Positions 41,726-62,607 of a stretch of DNA of 64,000 nucleotides are shown one piece after another. The stretch is taken from contig WBMZ01000303.1 in the NCBI GenBank assembly GCA_013400975.1, positions 62,001-126,000 on the forward strand, written 5' to 3'. Numbering within the stretch: position 1 is the stretch's first letter; each line of letters opens with the position of its first letter. The translations under genes were made by a program, and so were the position numbers. The stretch is from Atrichornis clamosus. Taxonomy: Eukaryota; Chordata; Aves; Passeriformes; Menuridae. The notes beneath the pieces were generated by a model. That model was not told the DNA's origin, searched no databases, and saw only the letters and a program-made list of their open reading frames with translations.

Positions 41726-42055
41726 TTTCTTTACCCGAGCGCTGCTGTCCCGGCGGGACCGGCCCGGCCGAGCGGGGCCGCCATCGCCGGGCCAACGCTG
41801 CCCCCTGGCGGCGGCCGGCGGGAGCGCGGGCGCGGGGCGGCCGGCACTGCCCTCCGGGAATACCCCGGGATGGCTCGCGCGGCGTGGATCTTCCCGGGAA
41901 CGCAGGTACAGCTCGTTTGCTGCCCGGAGCCGCGCGGGCAGCCCCGCCTTTCCCTCAGCCCAGCCGCCCTGCAGGCAGCGGCTGCCTCCGGCCACTCGCC
42001 TGACACGTCGCGGTGGTGCTGTCTTAAACACTGGGAATTACTGGTGACACCTCAC
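41717..42055. promoter_or_regulatory. Orphan CpG island with TATA-like motif
   Basis: Very GC-rich, CpG-dense DNA runs from about 41735 to 42055. TATAAA lies at 41717-41722 just upstream on the plus strand. A possible first exon has ATG at 41870 (MARAAWIFPGTQ) and ends at a GTACAG donor at 41906. No downstream coding exon was recognised, so this may start a non-coding or unrecognised transcript. Direction is uncertain. Confidence 0.5.
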
Positions 42056-45000
42056 TTGCCTGGGTTAAATATTTCCCCACTCCGGGCCGCGTGTTTGCAC
42101 AGGAAAGATCAGCAAGTCACGTCTGCTGCCGTTCCCTCTGCTCCAGCCGCCTGATGTCCTTGGTACCTGGCCGTCAGTTCTTAATGTACATCAACATGTG
42201 CTGATATACAGCCAGGCTGATCTTTGACTCGCCTTTGGAACAGCAGCACATTTTCTCAACAACAAATTATACTTTGACATTAGAAGGTGGCAATCTGTAA
42301 TGGATATTGCAATCTGAAGATTGAAAGAGACTATCTGTGATCTTTGTCCTCAGCCGAGTAAGCTGGAGTCTCTCTTCCCTCCTACACGTTATTTGATTGT
42401 GGGACATAACCTTGGGATGTACTAATAATCATTAGTCAGAGCTGATGTATCCGTTACAGGCCTGCCCTGCTCGGGAAGGGAGATGTTCTCTAGAACAACA
42501 GTAAATCAGCAAAACATGCACTTAAATATACAGTAAAATGTGGTTTGAGACACGGTCCTTCATACATCATGTAACAAAATGCTTTATTGAGAGAGTTACA
42601 CACAGACTAATGAGGAAAGAGGGCTGCCGAGACAAGACCTGTGAAGGAGGGAACCAGGAGAGATCCCTGGGCAGCTCCTGGTCCAAGGGAAGTTGTGACT
42701 CCCCAAGTCCTTCTCTCCTTTCATAGTCGATATGTTGCCTTGGAGAAGTTGGCAGGAGAGAGGGGAAGGCAGAGGAAGGAAAGGAGCCCTGCAGAGCTGT
42801 CCAGACACAATGAGCCTTGAGACCCTGGCAGGGGCGGTGGAAGGGTCCAGTTTGCCAGGAAGAGTGAGAGGTCTATTCTGCTGCTCACCGGCTTTGCAGG
42901 TCAGGTCACTACTTTGTCATTCATTTTTGTTGCTAAGCAGCTGTCTCTTTGGAACTGAATGTTGCAGGAATCGTTAGGGCATCTCCTTTTCTTTTTTACA
43001 GGTATTTGTCATTATTATTTAAATCTGAGTGAGTAAATAACACATGCATCTGCTTAATGTTTTATTCTCCAGGTTCCTGACCTTGCTGCTTTGCCTTCCT
43101 TAGTTTGGGTGGTCTTGAGTAGTTGCAGAAACTGTGCCAAAAGGGCTGGCCAAGCCAGCCAGCCAGATCTCTGTAAGGCCTGGGGCCTCATCCTGCACTG
43201 ATCTGGAAGAGCCAGAGCTCACATATCCCCGCTGACTGTGATTGCTGGGCTCACAGGGTCATGGGGCTTCTTCTGTGCATCTTGTCACCCATTTTGGAGC
43301 TGACCAAATCAGTGCATGTTCAGCTTTTTTTGCTTACTAGTGAGAGGTCAACCAATGCAGGAAATGTCCACAAAGACTTAAGCAAGCTTTGGGTCAACTG
43401 TCTTGCTTAATGCAAGGTCTTCATGTTACACTTAGTTTTGTTTTTTTGGGTTTTTTTAGTTAGGACAGCTCAAGCATTGCAGTGGTATCAGAGGATTTAA
43501 GGCATGAATATTTTGTCTGCCAAAGCTATGTTTGATGCCTGTTGGGCTGGTGAGGAGATAGGCTCAGGTTGTGTGTACATTAGCTGCTTTCCACACCTTT
43601 GGTCAGTCATTCCAACCCAAAATCATGTCACTTGGCTGAGGGTTGACAGCCTGACGTGGGCCACGGATGACTGCAGGCTGACCTGCTCTGGAGAAACTGA
43701 GATCCTCAGTTCCAGCAGAATGTCTGTGACCAGCACAGTCATGCATCCAGAGAGAGAAACAAGGCAAGTCTTTCACTCATCTCTCCAGTAAAAATTATAA
43801 TGGTTTGTACCTTTCTTTTCCTAATTATCTTTTTGTTCTCAGAAATCTGTTCCAAAGGTGAGCACAGATTAATTTCCATACAAAGCAAGTCACTTAAGAA
43901 TGGAACTGTTTGAATGATTTGCCTTTTAATAAATTAACCAGTGCTCATGTTTTTAACAGCTTTAAGAAGAGAGAAGACCTCCATTCCTCTTATCATGGCA
44001 ACTACAATAAACAAAATATCATTTGGAAGTCAAGAAAAAAACACAGGCACTTTAGGTCTCAGCCAAGGGAGCCGCAAAGTAGCAAAACTCATTACTAACT
44101 CAAAGGAGCTGTATCCCTCAGAGCTCACCATTACTGGTCTTACTAATAATAATAATACTGGAGCACGGAAATTTAGCAAAAGGCAGAGTTTGGAAGAAGG
44201 GAGCATGATGTTGAAGTGCCACTAACCTAATCAAACATCTCCATGAGGCCTTCCCTTGCTCTGGCCTGGCAAGAAGTGCTGGGTTTTGGGGAAAGAGCTG
44301 AGGAGAGGAAGGTATGGTTTTATAGGCATAGAAGTCTGGTAACATTAAACCTAGAGCAACAGTGAAAGAGGGCATAGGTATTTGTAATTTATTCATAAAC
44401 AGCTATGCCATCATAAGAAACTTTTTAAAATAATATGTGATAGTTCTTTAAATATTTAAGAGTTTGTTGACCTATTTTCTCAGTTAATTAGGGGGGGGTT
44501 TTGGCTGCATTAACAATGACTTGAATGCAGTCTGTTTTAGTCACTACACAGTTCAGCTACACTGGGTTACAGAAACATGATTTCTTTCTAAGGCATGTAA
44601 CACAGGAGATTGCCATTGTGTCTCTACATGTGTCCTTAAAAACCTCTAGACTTACTATAGGTAGGGCATAAGCTCAACTTACTGAATACAAAACCATTCA
44701 CCTAGCATCCTTCTGAGTCCTAACACAAATATCTTTTCAATTACAGCACTACAGCACTACCCTTGGTTTTTCTACAGCAAAGGGCCATGGTGCAGTCACC
44801 CTTCTCTTCAAAATGCAATGGTTAAGGCCATCGAGCTCATCTCTGCAAGCTGCATTTGTGAGTACACTTCTTTTCTTACTCATGTATTTTGCCCAGGGCT
44901 CACTAAGCCTAGAAGTTAACTTGACAGAAATATGGCCGTGTGTGCAGCACAAATGTCACTGATCACAATACAGCAGTATGGTCAGAAACCAGCTCTTTGT

Positions 45001-45763
45001 GAATGCCCATAGAAGGCACTATTAGCAAATGATGCACTGCGTGCATCACGCTGGGGTTGGAGCAGGAGAACTCATCTATGTCCCACCTGTCTGCTCGGAA
45101 GTCAATGGCGAGGTAAGGGAGGACATGAGAGCAGGGCTTTGACTGACTATCCAGCATGGAGATGGCCAACTAGTTGGAGATGGCCACAGGGCCCTCCTGA
45201 CAGCAGGGAACATCGTCACCAGGAAGGCTGTGTGAACCATCAGGATCCCATCATTATCTGCTGAGCTCGGGAGGATTGCTGTGGGCTGTGAATTAAGCTG
45301 CAGCACCAAAATGTAAGTCCCCCACTTACACAGCTTGAGGACCATCTGAGCTGATCCACCCTAGAAAAGGACACCAGAAGGGTCAATTCCTGCTCTCTGA
45401 AAGGCTCTAAAATGTACATCTCAAGAGGATCATTATCAAGATTATTTCTGGCTCTTTTAATGCTGCAGTAAAATAAAACTTTACCCTTGCTGTTGTCACC
45501 TCTCCTTCTTAGGAGGTGTCCAGGATCATGCTGTTTTCCAAGGGTTGCTTTAGAGGCCTCCTGCAGAAACTCACACTGTTGAAGAGAAGTTTGCACAAAC
45601 TCAGAGCACAAGGATGCTGTTAACTTCCCATGCAGCCTTTGCAGGGCATCTCCAGAGTAACCTGGGAAGGGTACTTCTCAGTCCACGTTTCTGCACAGAG
45701 CGTTACTGAGCTGACTCAAAATAAAAGACTAAGTAAATGCTGGCTGTCAGGCTTCAACAAGCT
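42056..45763. other. Intergenic region between the CpG island and REELD1
   Basis: No recognisable gene. Simple features include a short AAT run at 44147-44156 and a G8 tract near 44491. The open frames are short and unrelated to known families. Confidence 0.6.
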
Positions 45764-45820
45764 TCCTCATCAGGTGCAAATGGACAGAAAAGATTTTCTT
45801 CCATTTGCACCTGATGAGGA
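45764..45820. repeat. Long near-perfect palindrome
   Basis: The 21-bp arms 45764-45784 and 45800-45820 are exact inverted copies (core CCTCATCAGGTGCAAATGGA). The 15-nt spacer contains a further inner inverted repeat (AGAAAA/TTTTCT), so almost the whole 57 bp is self-complementary apart from one bulged C. It lies past the REELD1 stop on the minus strand, just beyond a candidate poly(A) signal. Confidence 0.9.
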
Positions 45821-45926
45821 GGCATGTTTCTCCCCCAAAAGCTGGTGTCTGCCATCCTGTGTTTCACTCCCATGGATCAATTCAGTGTTCTTGGGATCAA
45901 TGTTCTCCACTGATGAGTTATTGCTT

Positions 45927-45932
45927 TTTATT
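45927..45932 (-). terminator. Candidate REELD1 polyadenylation signal
   Basis: TTTATT on the plus strand reads AATAAA on the minus strand, about 425 bp after the REELD1 stop codon. No nearer canonical hexamer was seen. Confidence 0.4.
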
Positions 45933-46356
45933 TTCAAATTGAAACTTAAAATCTACAGGCAAATATTTTGTCTTTTGAGAGATACCAAGTGCAAAGAGCC
46001 GAACCTGTAAGCTCCTAAATGAGAATAGTTGAGTTTATATCACGGGTTTGTAGTTCCTAGAAAGAAATATAACACTAGAAACTTTCTTCTGAGATTAAAC
46101 AGGAGTCAATACCACAGTGCAGAGGAAGAATTTCTATTTTTGGCTACACCCTTAAGGCAACAGAGGAAGTGTATGTCATTGCCACAGTGACAGCTAATGA
46201 GCAGATATACAATATTAATTGCAGTAAGTGTAACACTCTGAGCAATCTATCAACTTCTATTTTCTCAGCAGCTGTAGTTTAGATACTTTTGACTAACGCC
46301 TCCATCTGAACGGGCTGCTTTGGATTTGTTTGCCTATGTGGCAGCACATGGAGGCA

Positions 46357-53764
<7,408 letters not shown>

Positions 53765-53765
53765 C

Positions 53766-54774
53766 CTACAGCAGAAAACAACGGGGACGTTCACTTCAAA
53801 GCAGTGGCTTCCTGAATGGTGCCATTGATTTCACTGATCTCCAGAGCCGCCCTCCCCACTGGCTTTAAACAAAAGGGAATAAATGATCTCTGTGGCACCT
53901 GGAGCCACTTTGGGAATCCACAGCACTGACATTCTGGGAAAGGGAAGAGGCCCCACAAGAGAATGTATTTCTTGTGAAGTATCCCATGGAGGGAGCGGTC
54001 AGGGAAGATTTGCTCTAAAAAGTCTTGTGGGCTTTAGGAGGAGGAGCAGGCTCTGTACAATCACAGTCAGCACCCTCCTCCATTCCCAGCCCAAATGCAC
54101 ACATTTTCCAACATGCACTTTTGAAAGCAAAGCTGAAGGATGAGTTTGTGGTATTTATTGTAATGGATATCATAAGGCAGCTGCTTCTGATTTGAATGTA
54201 GCGCTTCCTAACATCTTTTCAACAAGCAGCTTTTCCTCCCTTAGATGTCATTACACTTAGTCAATCAGTAAATGTAAATAAAGTAAAGGAAACCAGAGGC
54301 TGAGGAGGTCTAGCTTACACCTCCCTCTCGAGCACTTCTGAAACTTGCCAGCTGACTAATGAACCACCACTGCACACAGAACAGTTCATGCCCAGCCTGA
54401 AGCAGCAAGCAGATGGATGCAGTTTAACCTTCCATAGCCAAGCATCCTGCCACTTCTACCAGTTATGTGCCAGAAGATGCTCGTGAGAGTCTCAGGAACC
54501 TTTGCTAACTGTCCCAGCCCCTGCTGGACCAGCTGTCCTCCGGGAGCCAGCCTCCCCCTCTGGGCACACCTAAACCTCCCTTGCTGGGTAAGATTTCTCG
54601 CAGCAGCTCATGGAAGTAGCCCCGAGCAGCAGCTCTTTCCCTTGGGTGCTCGCTCCCCCGGCTGTGCCGTTTCTAATCCCAGCCCCAGCCGCCCTCCTGT
54701 GCCCATCACCGCAGGGGAGCAGCTCCCTCCCCGGGGCTGTCCGGGCTCAGGCTCCCGGTGCCGCCGGCACTTAC
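53766..54774 (-). other. REELD1: Presumed REELD1 5' intron
   Basis: Sequence between the first coding exon and the possible non-coding exon. It is an intron only if the upstream exon is real; otherwise it is the 5' flank. Confidence 0.4.
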
Positions 54775-54905
54775 CTTGGGACACGTTCTCTCCCGGGCTC
54801 GCTGCCACCACTGCCCTGCCAGCCTGCCGGAGACCCATCCTTTCAGGGACCTTCTTCGCCTGCTCCTCTAATGGGAAGCTCAGCAGCTGTTACTGCTAAT
54901 ACCCA
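54775..54905 (-). other. REELD1: Possible REELD1 non-coding first exon and promoter
   Basis: On the minus strand a good donor (CCCAAG/GTAAGT) lies at 54775/54774 inside a GC-richer stretch, about 1 kb upstream of the first coding exon. Spliced to that exon it would be 5' UTR. It carries a short upstream ATG frame (MGLRQAGRAVVAASPGENV...) out of frame with the main ATG. The 5' limit is unknown and the exon is inferred. Confidence 0.35.
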
Positions 54906-57132
54906 CCACCCACGGCAGCTCTCTGCCAGTGCCCAAATCCTGCTTTAATCATATTAGGTTTTTTCTTCACATCCCAGCCTTTTTTTTTTTTTTAGTTAAA
55001 TCTCCAAGCTTCTTCTTTAATGAAAACAAAGGCAACTAGCAGAGGGGAGGAGCGGGGAGACCCACAGCAAGTCATGGGGTTTGTGTGGAACACCCTGAAA
55101 CTCCTTTGCAGAGGTACAGGATGATCGGACTTTTTCTTCCCCATTACCCTCCCCACACCCACATCCCCCCTTCCATGCTGAAGCAAAACAAAGCCACATC
55201 AGCTCCCTCCATGACCCCCCGAACAATGTGCCTTGTCTCTCACACTTACACGGGATTATTTTTGGCAGTAAAAGCAGAATTTTGCTGCAAAAGCTGGGAA
55301 GGTTCATCCCATGTGCCAGTCTTGCCAGAAGGAGCCATCAACACCCTACAAATCCCCCAAAGCTGGCACATCTGAAAAGTGTGACTGTCCCCCGGCACAT
55401 GTGTTTAAGTCCAGGCTGTCAGCCCTGCTCCTTGCCTGAGCTTTGCTGCAGCTGTGCTGGCAGTCGGTGGCAGAGCTGATCCTGTCCCTGGGCTTCCCAG
55501 CTCCTGATCCACCTCATCACTGCAGACTGCTCTGGTGATCAGAACTCTCTGCCGACCCTGACCACTGCCACCAGGCTCATCCTGCTCCCTGCCAGTGGCT
55601 CACTGCTCACAGCAGATGGAAATAAGCATCGAGTTCATCATTAGAGCTGCCATCAGGAGGTGCTGAGCAAACTGCTGGCAGGCTGCAGCCCCGAGTAGGG
55701 CTGGATGAGTGGAGTAGCAACCGCATCGGCTGCCTGGCTTCTCTTCAGCCAACAGACCCTTGGGAGACAGCGTCAGGTCCCAGGGCCACTGGGAGTGGGG
55801 CTGGCCCGGTGGTGCAAGAAAGCTAATTAAGATGGGTGGGTGAAAGGGTGCTTGCAGCCCTTAAGTCCTTCTCCTCCTCCTCAGATAAATATGTACCTGA
55901 CAGCTGAATAAGTTCATGCTGGTGCTTGGGCTGCTCTCCTAGCAGGTCACCACAAAACTCTGTCCTGTCCCATGACTAAAGAAGATACACCAACACGTCG
56001 GTGACACCACTGTGTTTTGTTCCTGCAGCTCCAGCAGTGCCTTATATTTTATCTTGCCTGGGGTCTGACCAGTGTGGGAGTCTGTCCAGAGTGGCACCCC
56101 TGAAAACTGGGGGCAAGCCTGCAGATACTCCACTTCTTATTAGTGCTGCTCCCATCAGCCTGCTCTGCTCTACAGCCTGTCCCCCAGAAGAGACACAAGA
56201 TGCTGGGCTGGCACTGAGGTTCTGCTGCTGACAGCCCAGCTCCCAGCTGTTTAACTGATTGGGAAGTATGGAAACTGGTGGTCCTGGGCTCTCATCGGCC
56301 TGCTCTCCTCTGCATTTGAAAGAGGCCTTAAATTTCAAATTTCAAAATACAATGTAAATCTTGTAATTTCCTTTTGTCAGTGGAAGCAGAGCATCGTTCA
56401 GGGGAAGGAAGTAGAAGTTTGCATTATTGCTACTGTTCCAGTTTGTAATTGCCCATACTTCAGATAAAAAAGAGAATACCTTTATGTATTGATGAGTAAT
56501 CCTTTCCTGAAACCAGCCAGTCTCTTATGGCTTTTCCTTACTAACTTATTCCTTAGCTAAAGGATTTCTTGCTTATAAAAAAGTAGCAGCTCCAGACCTC
56601 TGACAGTCTGCAGGAGAAACACCAAACATGTTGCAGCCATTCTGGCACAGTGGCCAGGTCTGAAACTACTCCATGGGTGTGTGGGTCTTTGTGTCAAGAC
56701 ATGGCGTTACAGCATTGCATGGTCTTCTCCCGCTGCTGTCATGGATTGGGCACAGGATTTCATTACCCCTCTCCAGCGAGGACCATTTCTCACCAACTTC
56801 CACCTGAAATAGAGGGAAAAGCAGCAGAGTGCAGACCTTGAAACAGCAGTGTTGGGTGTTCCCTAGAGCACCATGCACAGCTAAGGGGAGAAGAGGCTCA
56901 AACAGATGAGGCCCAGATCCAACTCCTCTGTAACAGCACAGGATGTAGGGCAGTGTTGAACTGTCCATGCTCACTTCCAAGGCTGCAGCAGTCTCTGGCA
57001 GGGCAGGATGTGCTGCTTCATGCAGGTTTAGCAGCACCAGTCAGATGGCACTGCCTGGACAGTGTTAATTGCTGGGCTGATCTGAAATACAGCCTTACAC
57101 AGCATTCATCCTCACTGCCTGCTCTCAAGCAC
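54906..57132. other. Intergenic region upstream of REELD1
   Basis: GC-moderate DNA with a T tract near 54980-54993. No gene was recognised. The open frame starting at 56953 is unrelated sequence running into duplication copy B. Confidence 0.6.
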
Positions 57133-57733
57133 AGGAACTCGGTGGCTTCAAAGCTGCACTCAAAGCAAATGTCACAATCGTCTCCTCCTCAGAGATGGAA
57201 AAAGCCTGTCACAGTCATTACCGTGACTCAGGCACCTACCAGCAGCCTCGAACTGCTCTTTCAAATGCCAAGTGACAGGCAGATGTTTCCACTAAGAAAT
57301 ACAGCCCTCTCCGAGCCTTTGGTTGCATCACCCACCAGGACAGCATTGCCTCAGCCTCCTCTGGCCGGGGCCGTGACCTGCTGGAGTCCCTGGAGCTCAG
57401 CCGGGCTCTGCGCGTCGCTCTGACCACGGGGCCCAGACAGGCCACGTGGCCCTGCTGGACCTGGAGAGAGGTTTGCCTTTTGCCTGTCATCCAGTAGGAA
57501 GCTGGCAAGGAGAAGGGGACATCAGACAACTTACACCCTGCCTATTGTTCTGCCAGCAGCATTTGTGTGTAGTGGATTTCTAGAGGAAAAAAAACCGGCA
57601 AACCACAGTTGGGAATTCAAAATAGCACTCGGGAAAACTGTTCATGCTTTGTAATACCTTGATAATTAAGATGGAGTATAAACCATATAACTTGGAATTT
57701 CATTGCTGAAGTGCATGGAAGAATTATAAACCC
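57133..57733 (+). repeat. Local duplication, copy B
   Basis: Partner of 41114-41725, in the same orientation with an offset of 16,019 bp in the identical part. An indel of about 10 bp sits just at the switch from identical to diverged sequence. No CR1 fragment precedes this copy and no CpG island follows it, so neither flanking feature belongs to the duplicated unit. Confidence 0.9.
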
Positions 57734-60700
57734 AGTAACATGGCAGACTCTTTGTTGCAGAAACTCTGTCCTTCGTGCAGATTGCTTTTACATCTCCACA
57801 TCACCAGGGCACAACAGGGACAGCAGGTGTGGAGCAGGTGCAGTGGAGATCACTGTGTAATATGGACATGGATGTAAGAAACTCAGAGCTGACACTCAAG
57901 AGCAAGCTGGTTGCTTCATTGACAGGTTGGGAAATGCTTTGCTGCTGCAAGATAATAAGGGTTTTAACGAGTTAGAAGTCCCTCCCGGTCAGGTGGAGGC
58001 CACCTGGGTCCTGTAAACAAAGTTTAATGGGGCTTAGGGAGGAGTGGGCAGGTTGATCAAGTAGAGAACTTGAAGGTGGCAACAATCGAGTCCAGATCAC
58101 AAGGAAGTGATCATTAAACCTGCAAAGCTGGGAGCACCACCTTATGTAAGAGTATTTCAAGTCATCTTTAAACCAAAGAGCAGTGGCCAACTGTGAGATG
58201 AGTGGTTAAAACCCCATGGTAGTCCCACAGGGAGAATGAAGAATGTCTACAAAGTGGCATCTCAGAGATGACCTGTGCATGTCTCTGGCTCTGTTTTTGG
58301 GAAGACCAGGATGTTCTTCTGCTATTACTTAGGGAGAGGGTTGGCAAAAGTACCAGAGGTCCTTCCCCTTTTAGCCACTTGACTGTTCTTGCTGTTCCTC
58401 TGTCACACTTACTGAAGTGTGACAGTGACTAAAATGTTACTGCTGGGAATGAACTGGCACATACACATGCATGCAACATACAGTGTGAGCCTCTTTCCCT
58501 TAAAAATTCAGCCTAGAGAAAAAACAAAGTAAGCTTTTCTTTTCCTTGGTAACTTCTGCAACCTGAGCAGCTGTTGTGCACTAAAGGAGGGGTGTGAGGA
58601 GTGGAGAGAAGAGAGAGAGAGAGGTAAGGCCTAACAACAAATAGCTTAATGATTGCTTTAATAAGACAGAGTAAGGTGAGGAATACAGACAGCAAGTAAA
58701 ATGAACATGCCCTCAGATGCTGGGCACCCCACATTCATGTAGCATCAGTCAGAGCCCACATGGATTTTCCCACAGTGCGCTGCACAGAGCAGATGCAAAC
58801 TGTCCATGGAGAGCTGCTCTCCCTTTTGTCACTTGAGCTATTTTATAATTTGTGTACACAAACCCAACCCTCTATTCTAAAGCACGTTCTCGTGTTGCAG
58901 CTGTAACAGATAAAGGCAAGGCCAGGCAGGTGATGTGATCGTGGTACTGAGTGGGAGCTGCTGGTGAGCTCCGTAAGGGTGACATGGCGGAGGTATCCTG
59001 TGGTCAAGGGGTCCCTCAGTCAGGATCAATACAGCAGTCCCAGGAAACCCCCCTCCCATCCAATTTCAGGCCTTGGAGAACAGTTTGGCACAGGAATCTG
59101 AGACTTTGAAACTGCTGACTCCACAGCCTATTTGTTTTCAAAACCAACACTGGGCTGAATTTGTACATGGATGTGCATTGGGATATTAAAGATCAGGCAT
59201 TGCTTCGGTACCATCAGTCAAACGTTGGAAGGCTGTCACTTTGCAAACACTTTCACACTTTCTTATCTACCAGGAACAAGGCAGCTGAAACCTGTGGGGC
59301 ACAGCTGGTTTTCAGAGCTGGGAAAAGCCTGAGGACTTAATGTGTAAATCATACCCAGGAGGGCTCTGAGTAGCTGTTATGTCATTTTAACATCGTGAGA
59401 AAAAGAGAAAGAACTCAAATGATGTTCAGAGTGGTTTGCATTAGATCCCCTTTGAACTAGGAACCAGGTGGAAACAAATTGTAAAACTGAGTGGTCGTTA
59501 GGGTATATACCTTTAAAACAAAACCTTCCTAGCATGCTCTGCTCCCTTTATATAGGGGCACTCCAGGCTTTAGCAGTAACCTGGCTTCTGGCTGCTCCAC
59601 CACACAGTGAGTACTTACCTCCTTCTTCCAGACTTGCTTTCTCTAGTTTCCATGGATATGCTGGGCTGCTGCTCTCAGCCAGGCTTTTGTTTAAGGAGAT
59701 GTGGCTTAGGTTGGCTTTTCAAGTGCAAGAAACTTATGCTGGATGTGGGGATGTAGCAAATTCAGTTACTGCTTTCCTAGACTGTCTGTGAACTGAATGT
59801 GTAGCTGATGGTGGGGTAGTGGTTCAATGGCTGTGGTTTCATGATGTGATCTCATTGCATAAAAGTACTGACTGTCTATGTGAATGCAACTTTAATCTTT
59901 GAAATTCAGTAATTTTTGTTTGCTAGTTTTGAATTACTTGCTTTTACTAAGAAAAGTGACGGACAAATGCTTGCAGGTTGTTCAAGGCATTAGTTGCATT
60001 GTCAGTTCTGATCTCAGTGAGCTTGATCCCCAAGTGAAACAGTTTTTACACACAGGTATTTGGCCAAGAGCATCAGGATATGGTAAATGAGGGATATGAG
60101 CACTAGTATCTCATACTTTCTGTTGTGTATGAAGATGCATTGTGTTTGTAAGAGTGCATTTGAATCTCCCAATGGGATAAAGACCTTGTAAGTTAGGTTG
60201 AGTCATCAGGAGTTTATGAAATACACCTTTCTACTTTGATGTTTACATACATATACAATGCGATGCAACTCTGGATAGCACTCCATGTGCACTTCTGAAA
60301 GCTTCTGATTTACTTGTAAATGGAGTGTTGTTCTACACAATAAATATAAGTCAAAATAAAATCTAAAAGATAAGTAGAATAAATCTAGTATGAAAGTTTT
60401 ATCTAACCAAAACCAGCCTACATCCAAACATTGGATTGCATAATCGAAGTCAAGCTTAAATGTTTACTTGTTTTAAACATAGGGGTTGAAAATTGAATTA
60501 AAGGGGTAAAATCTTGTAAAATATATTAAAAATCGGTGGTGGTGGGAATTAAGTGCTTGATTTCTTTTTGCTACTTTTGAAATTTAAATTATAACAGCTG
60601 ATCTTCAATGCAAATTATCCTGTCTACCTCACATAGTAATAATGACTTCATGATCTCAAACATATTATAAAAGCCCTCAGCGTGTAAACTACATAGTGTT

Positions 60701-62600
60701 TTTTATGTTCAGAGTTTAGTAAGTGATTAGACCATCAGAAGGAGGAGACCATAACTGAAACATTCTATAACTAGACTTGTAGAAATAGAAATGCAGTAAA
60801 AAAGTGATGCACTCTTGAAATCAAATCAAAGTTTGCAAAATATGTTGCTATATGTGGGTAGGTGTGTGCAAGGGAAAGTTAGAGAAGGAAGAAGAGGGGA
60901 AAAAATTAACCCTGTATAAAAATTTAAAATACCCAACCAAACAAACAATAAGCCCCAGACAGTCTCTGGGACTGAAAGCAGACAGTAACCTGCCAGCTAC
61001 ATATAGATGACAAAACAAATGAAAAATTGCATGCCCCACCTGTAGGTACATCTTCATTTTTAAAAAAAAGTCACTTACAGAAGAGCAAGTTGGTGATTTG
61101 TCTTATATCCTGGACCTTTTTCAAGCCTTGTCAGAAAATGATAAATTATTGAAGCATATTGTACAGTAGCAACTCTATTTGTGTGTTCTGTCATGGCTTC
61201 TGAAGTGCTTAATGTGGAAAGGTTAACTACTGACTGCAAAATTAGAATTATTTCTTCATCTTAAAGTACAGTAACATTAAAAATTTGCAACCCACATTCT
61301 CCCCCTTTGATAACTGAAATGTTACTATTCCCTGCTTGCATTAGAGCTACTGGTGGAAGAGTGGGACAATGTTACATTTACACAATTGTCTTGTGTTAAT
61401 CCATCCCCAACTAGAAGTATTTTTGTTCCTGGAGGCACTATAAACTGTCCAAATAAAGCAAGGCTTCAGAAAACTCATACGAAAAATTGGCTCAATAACC
61501 TCACCATGAGGTACATTACCCTAACTTACAACTTTGTCATGAAGAGTAAGAAAACATTCTGAGTATGTGGATGTTCAGTGCAGGAACACTCAGGTGAAGG
61601 AATATCTGGATGTTCAGAGTTGGGTTTTTTTTTTTCTCTTGGCTGACTGCATGTAAAAGGAGAAAATACTCTTTATAAATTGGGATAAGTATCCATGTAA
61701 AACTGAGCTGGATTTACTCACAGTGCTTTGATTTTCTGGGAGCACTGTTACAAAATGTACACAAGTTCCCCCTCCCGAGTGCATACCCCATACTCTAAGT
61801 TTAATGCATTGTTCTCATTTCTGGCTAGCACATAAAGAAAGAAAACATATAGGTGGTACTAGGTGGTGGGGGGAGTGGATGGGTGTAAGAGGGAACTGTC
61901 TGAAGAGGATACATATGGCACATTTACAAAAGCTGTTAGATTCCTAGTGTGTTTTTAGGAGTAGCTTTAGATACTAGTTAAAATTGCTTTTTACTGAAGA
62001 AGTCCATTGTGTTTGGTAAAGAAGCAGGAAAAAAAAGTCACCCCAAGCAGAGGAAGGGTGGGGGGTACCCAGGCAGGAGGTGAAGTAGCTACTGGCTGTA
62101 CTGACATACCAACTGAGAGCTCTTCACCTCTGACTGACATCCTCAGCTGGCACAGAGCTTTCTTTTCACCCTTAAGGCTTTTCTTCCATTTGATTCAATC
62201 CTTTCCCCACCCCTAACTGTTGAAGTGTCACTGTTACATCCCTTGATTCAATCCACAATTCAAGATTTTTTGGACAGCTGAACTTTTTACCCGATGACTC
62301 TTACTAGACTGGCATTTAAAGCTGACCCTGTGTTTTCCAAAAGGGACAGGTCATTGTCACCAAACCATTAGCATTTCCCTTCCCAACATCACTTAAACTA
62401 TTGTTTGTCATCAATACAAGGCTTGTGATTTGCAATTACTCCATGCCTGCTTAGCTTTCAATCAGTATTTTTGTAACTGTTAGCATAATTAAATGAGCTA
62501 TTGCTTCAAATTAGTCTTGCAGCACTATTATATGTTTCTCTTTTATTTTTTTTCTGTACAAAGGAACAAAGCAGTGCTTTGGAACAAAAACATTCAGGCA
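57734..62600. other. Intergenic region between duplication copy B and LSM6
   Basis: Mostly AT-rich, with a GA repeat at about 58608-58622. No coding exon, RNA gene or clear mobile element was recognised. Confidence 0.6.
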
Positions 62601-62607
62601 GTTTACA

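Noticed and set aside
53765..53794. Upstream in-frame ATG giving ten extra residues (MNVPVVFCCR) on REELD1
   Set aside because: It lies before the CTGTAG splice acceptor, so it would be intronic. The ATG just after the acceptor gives a good signal peptide.
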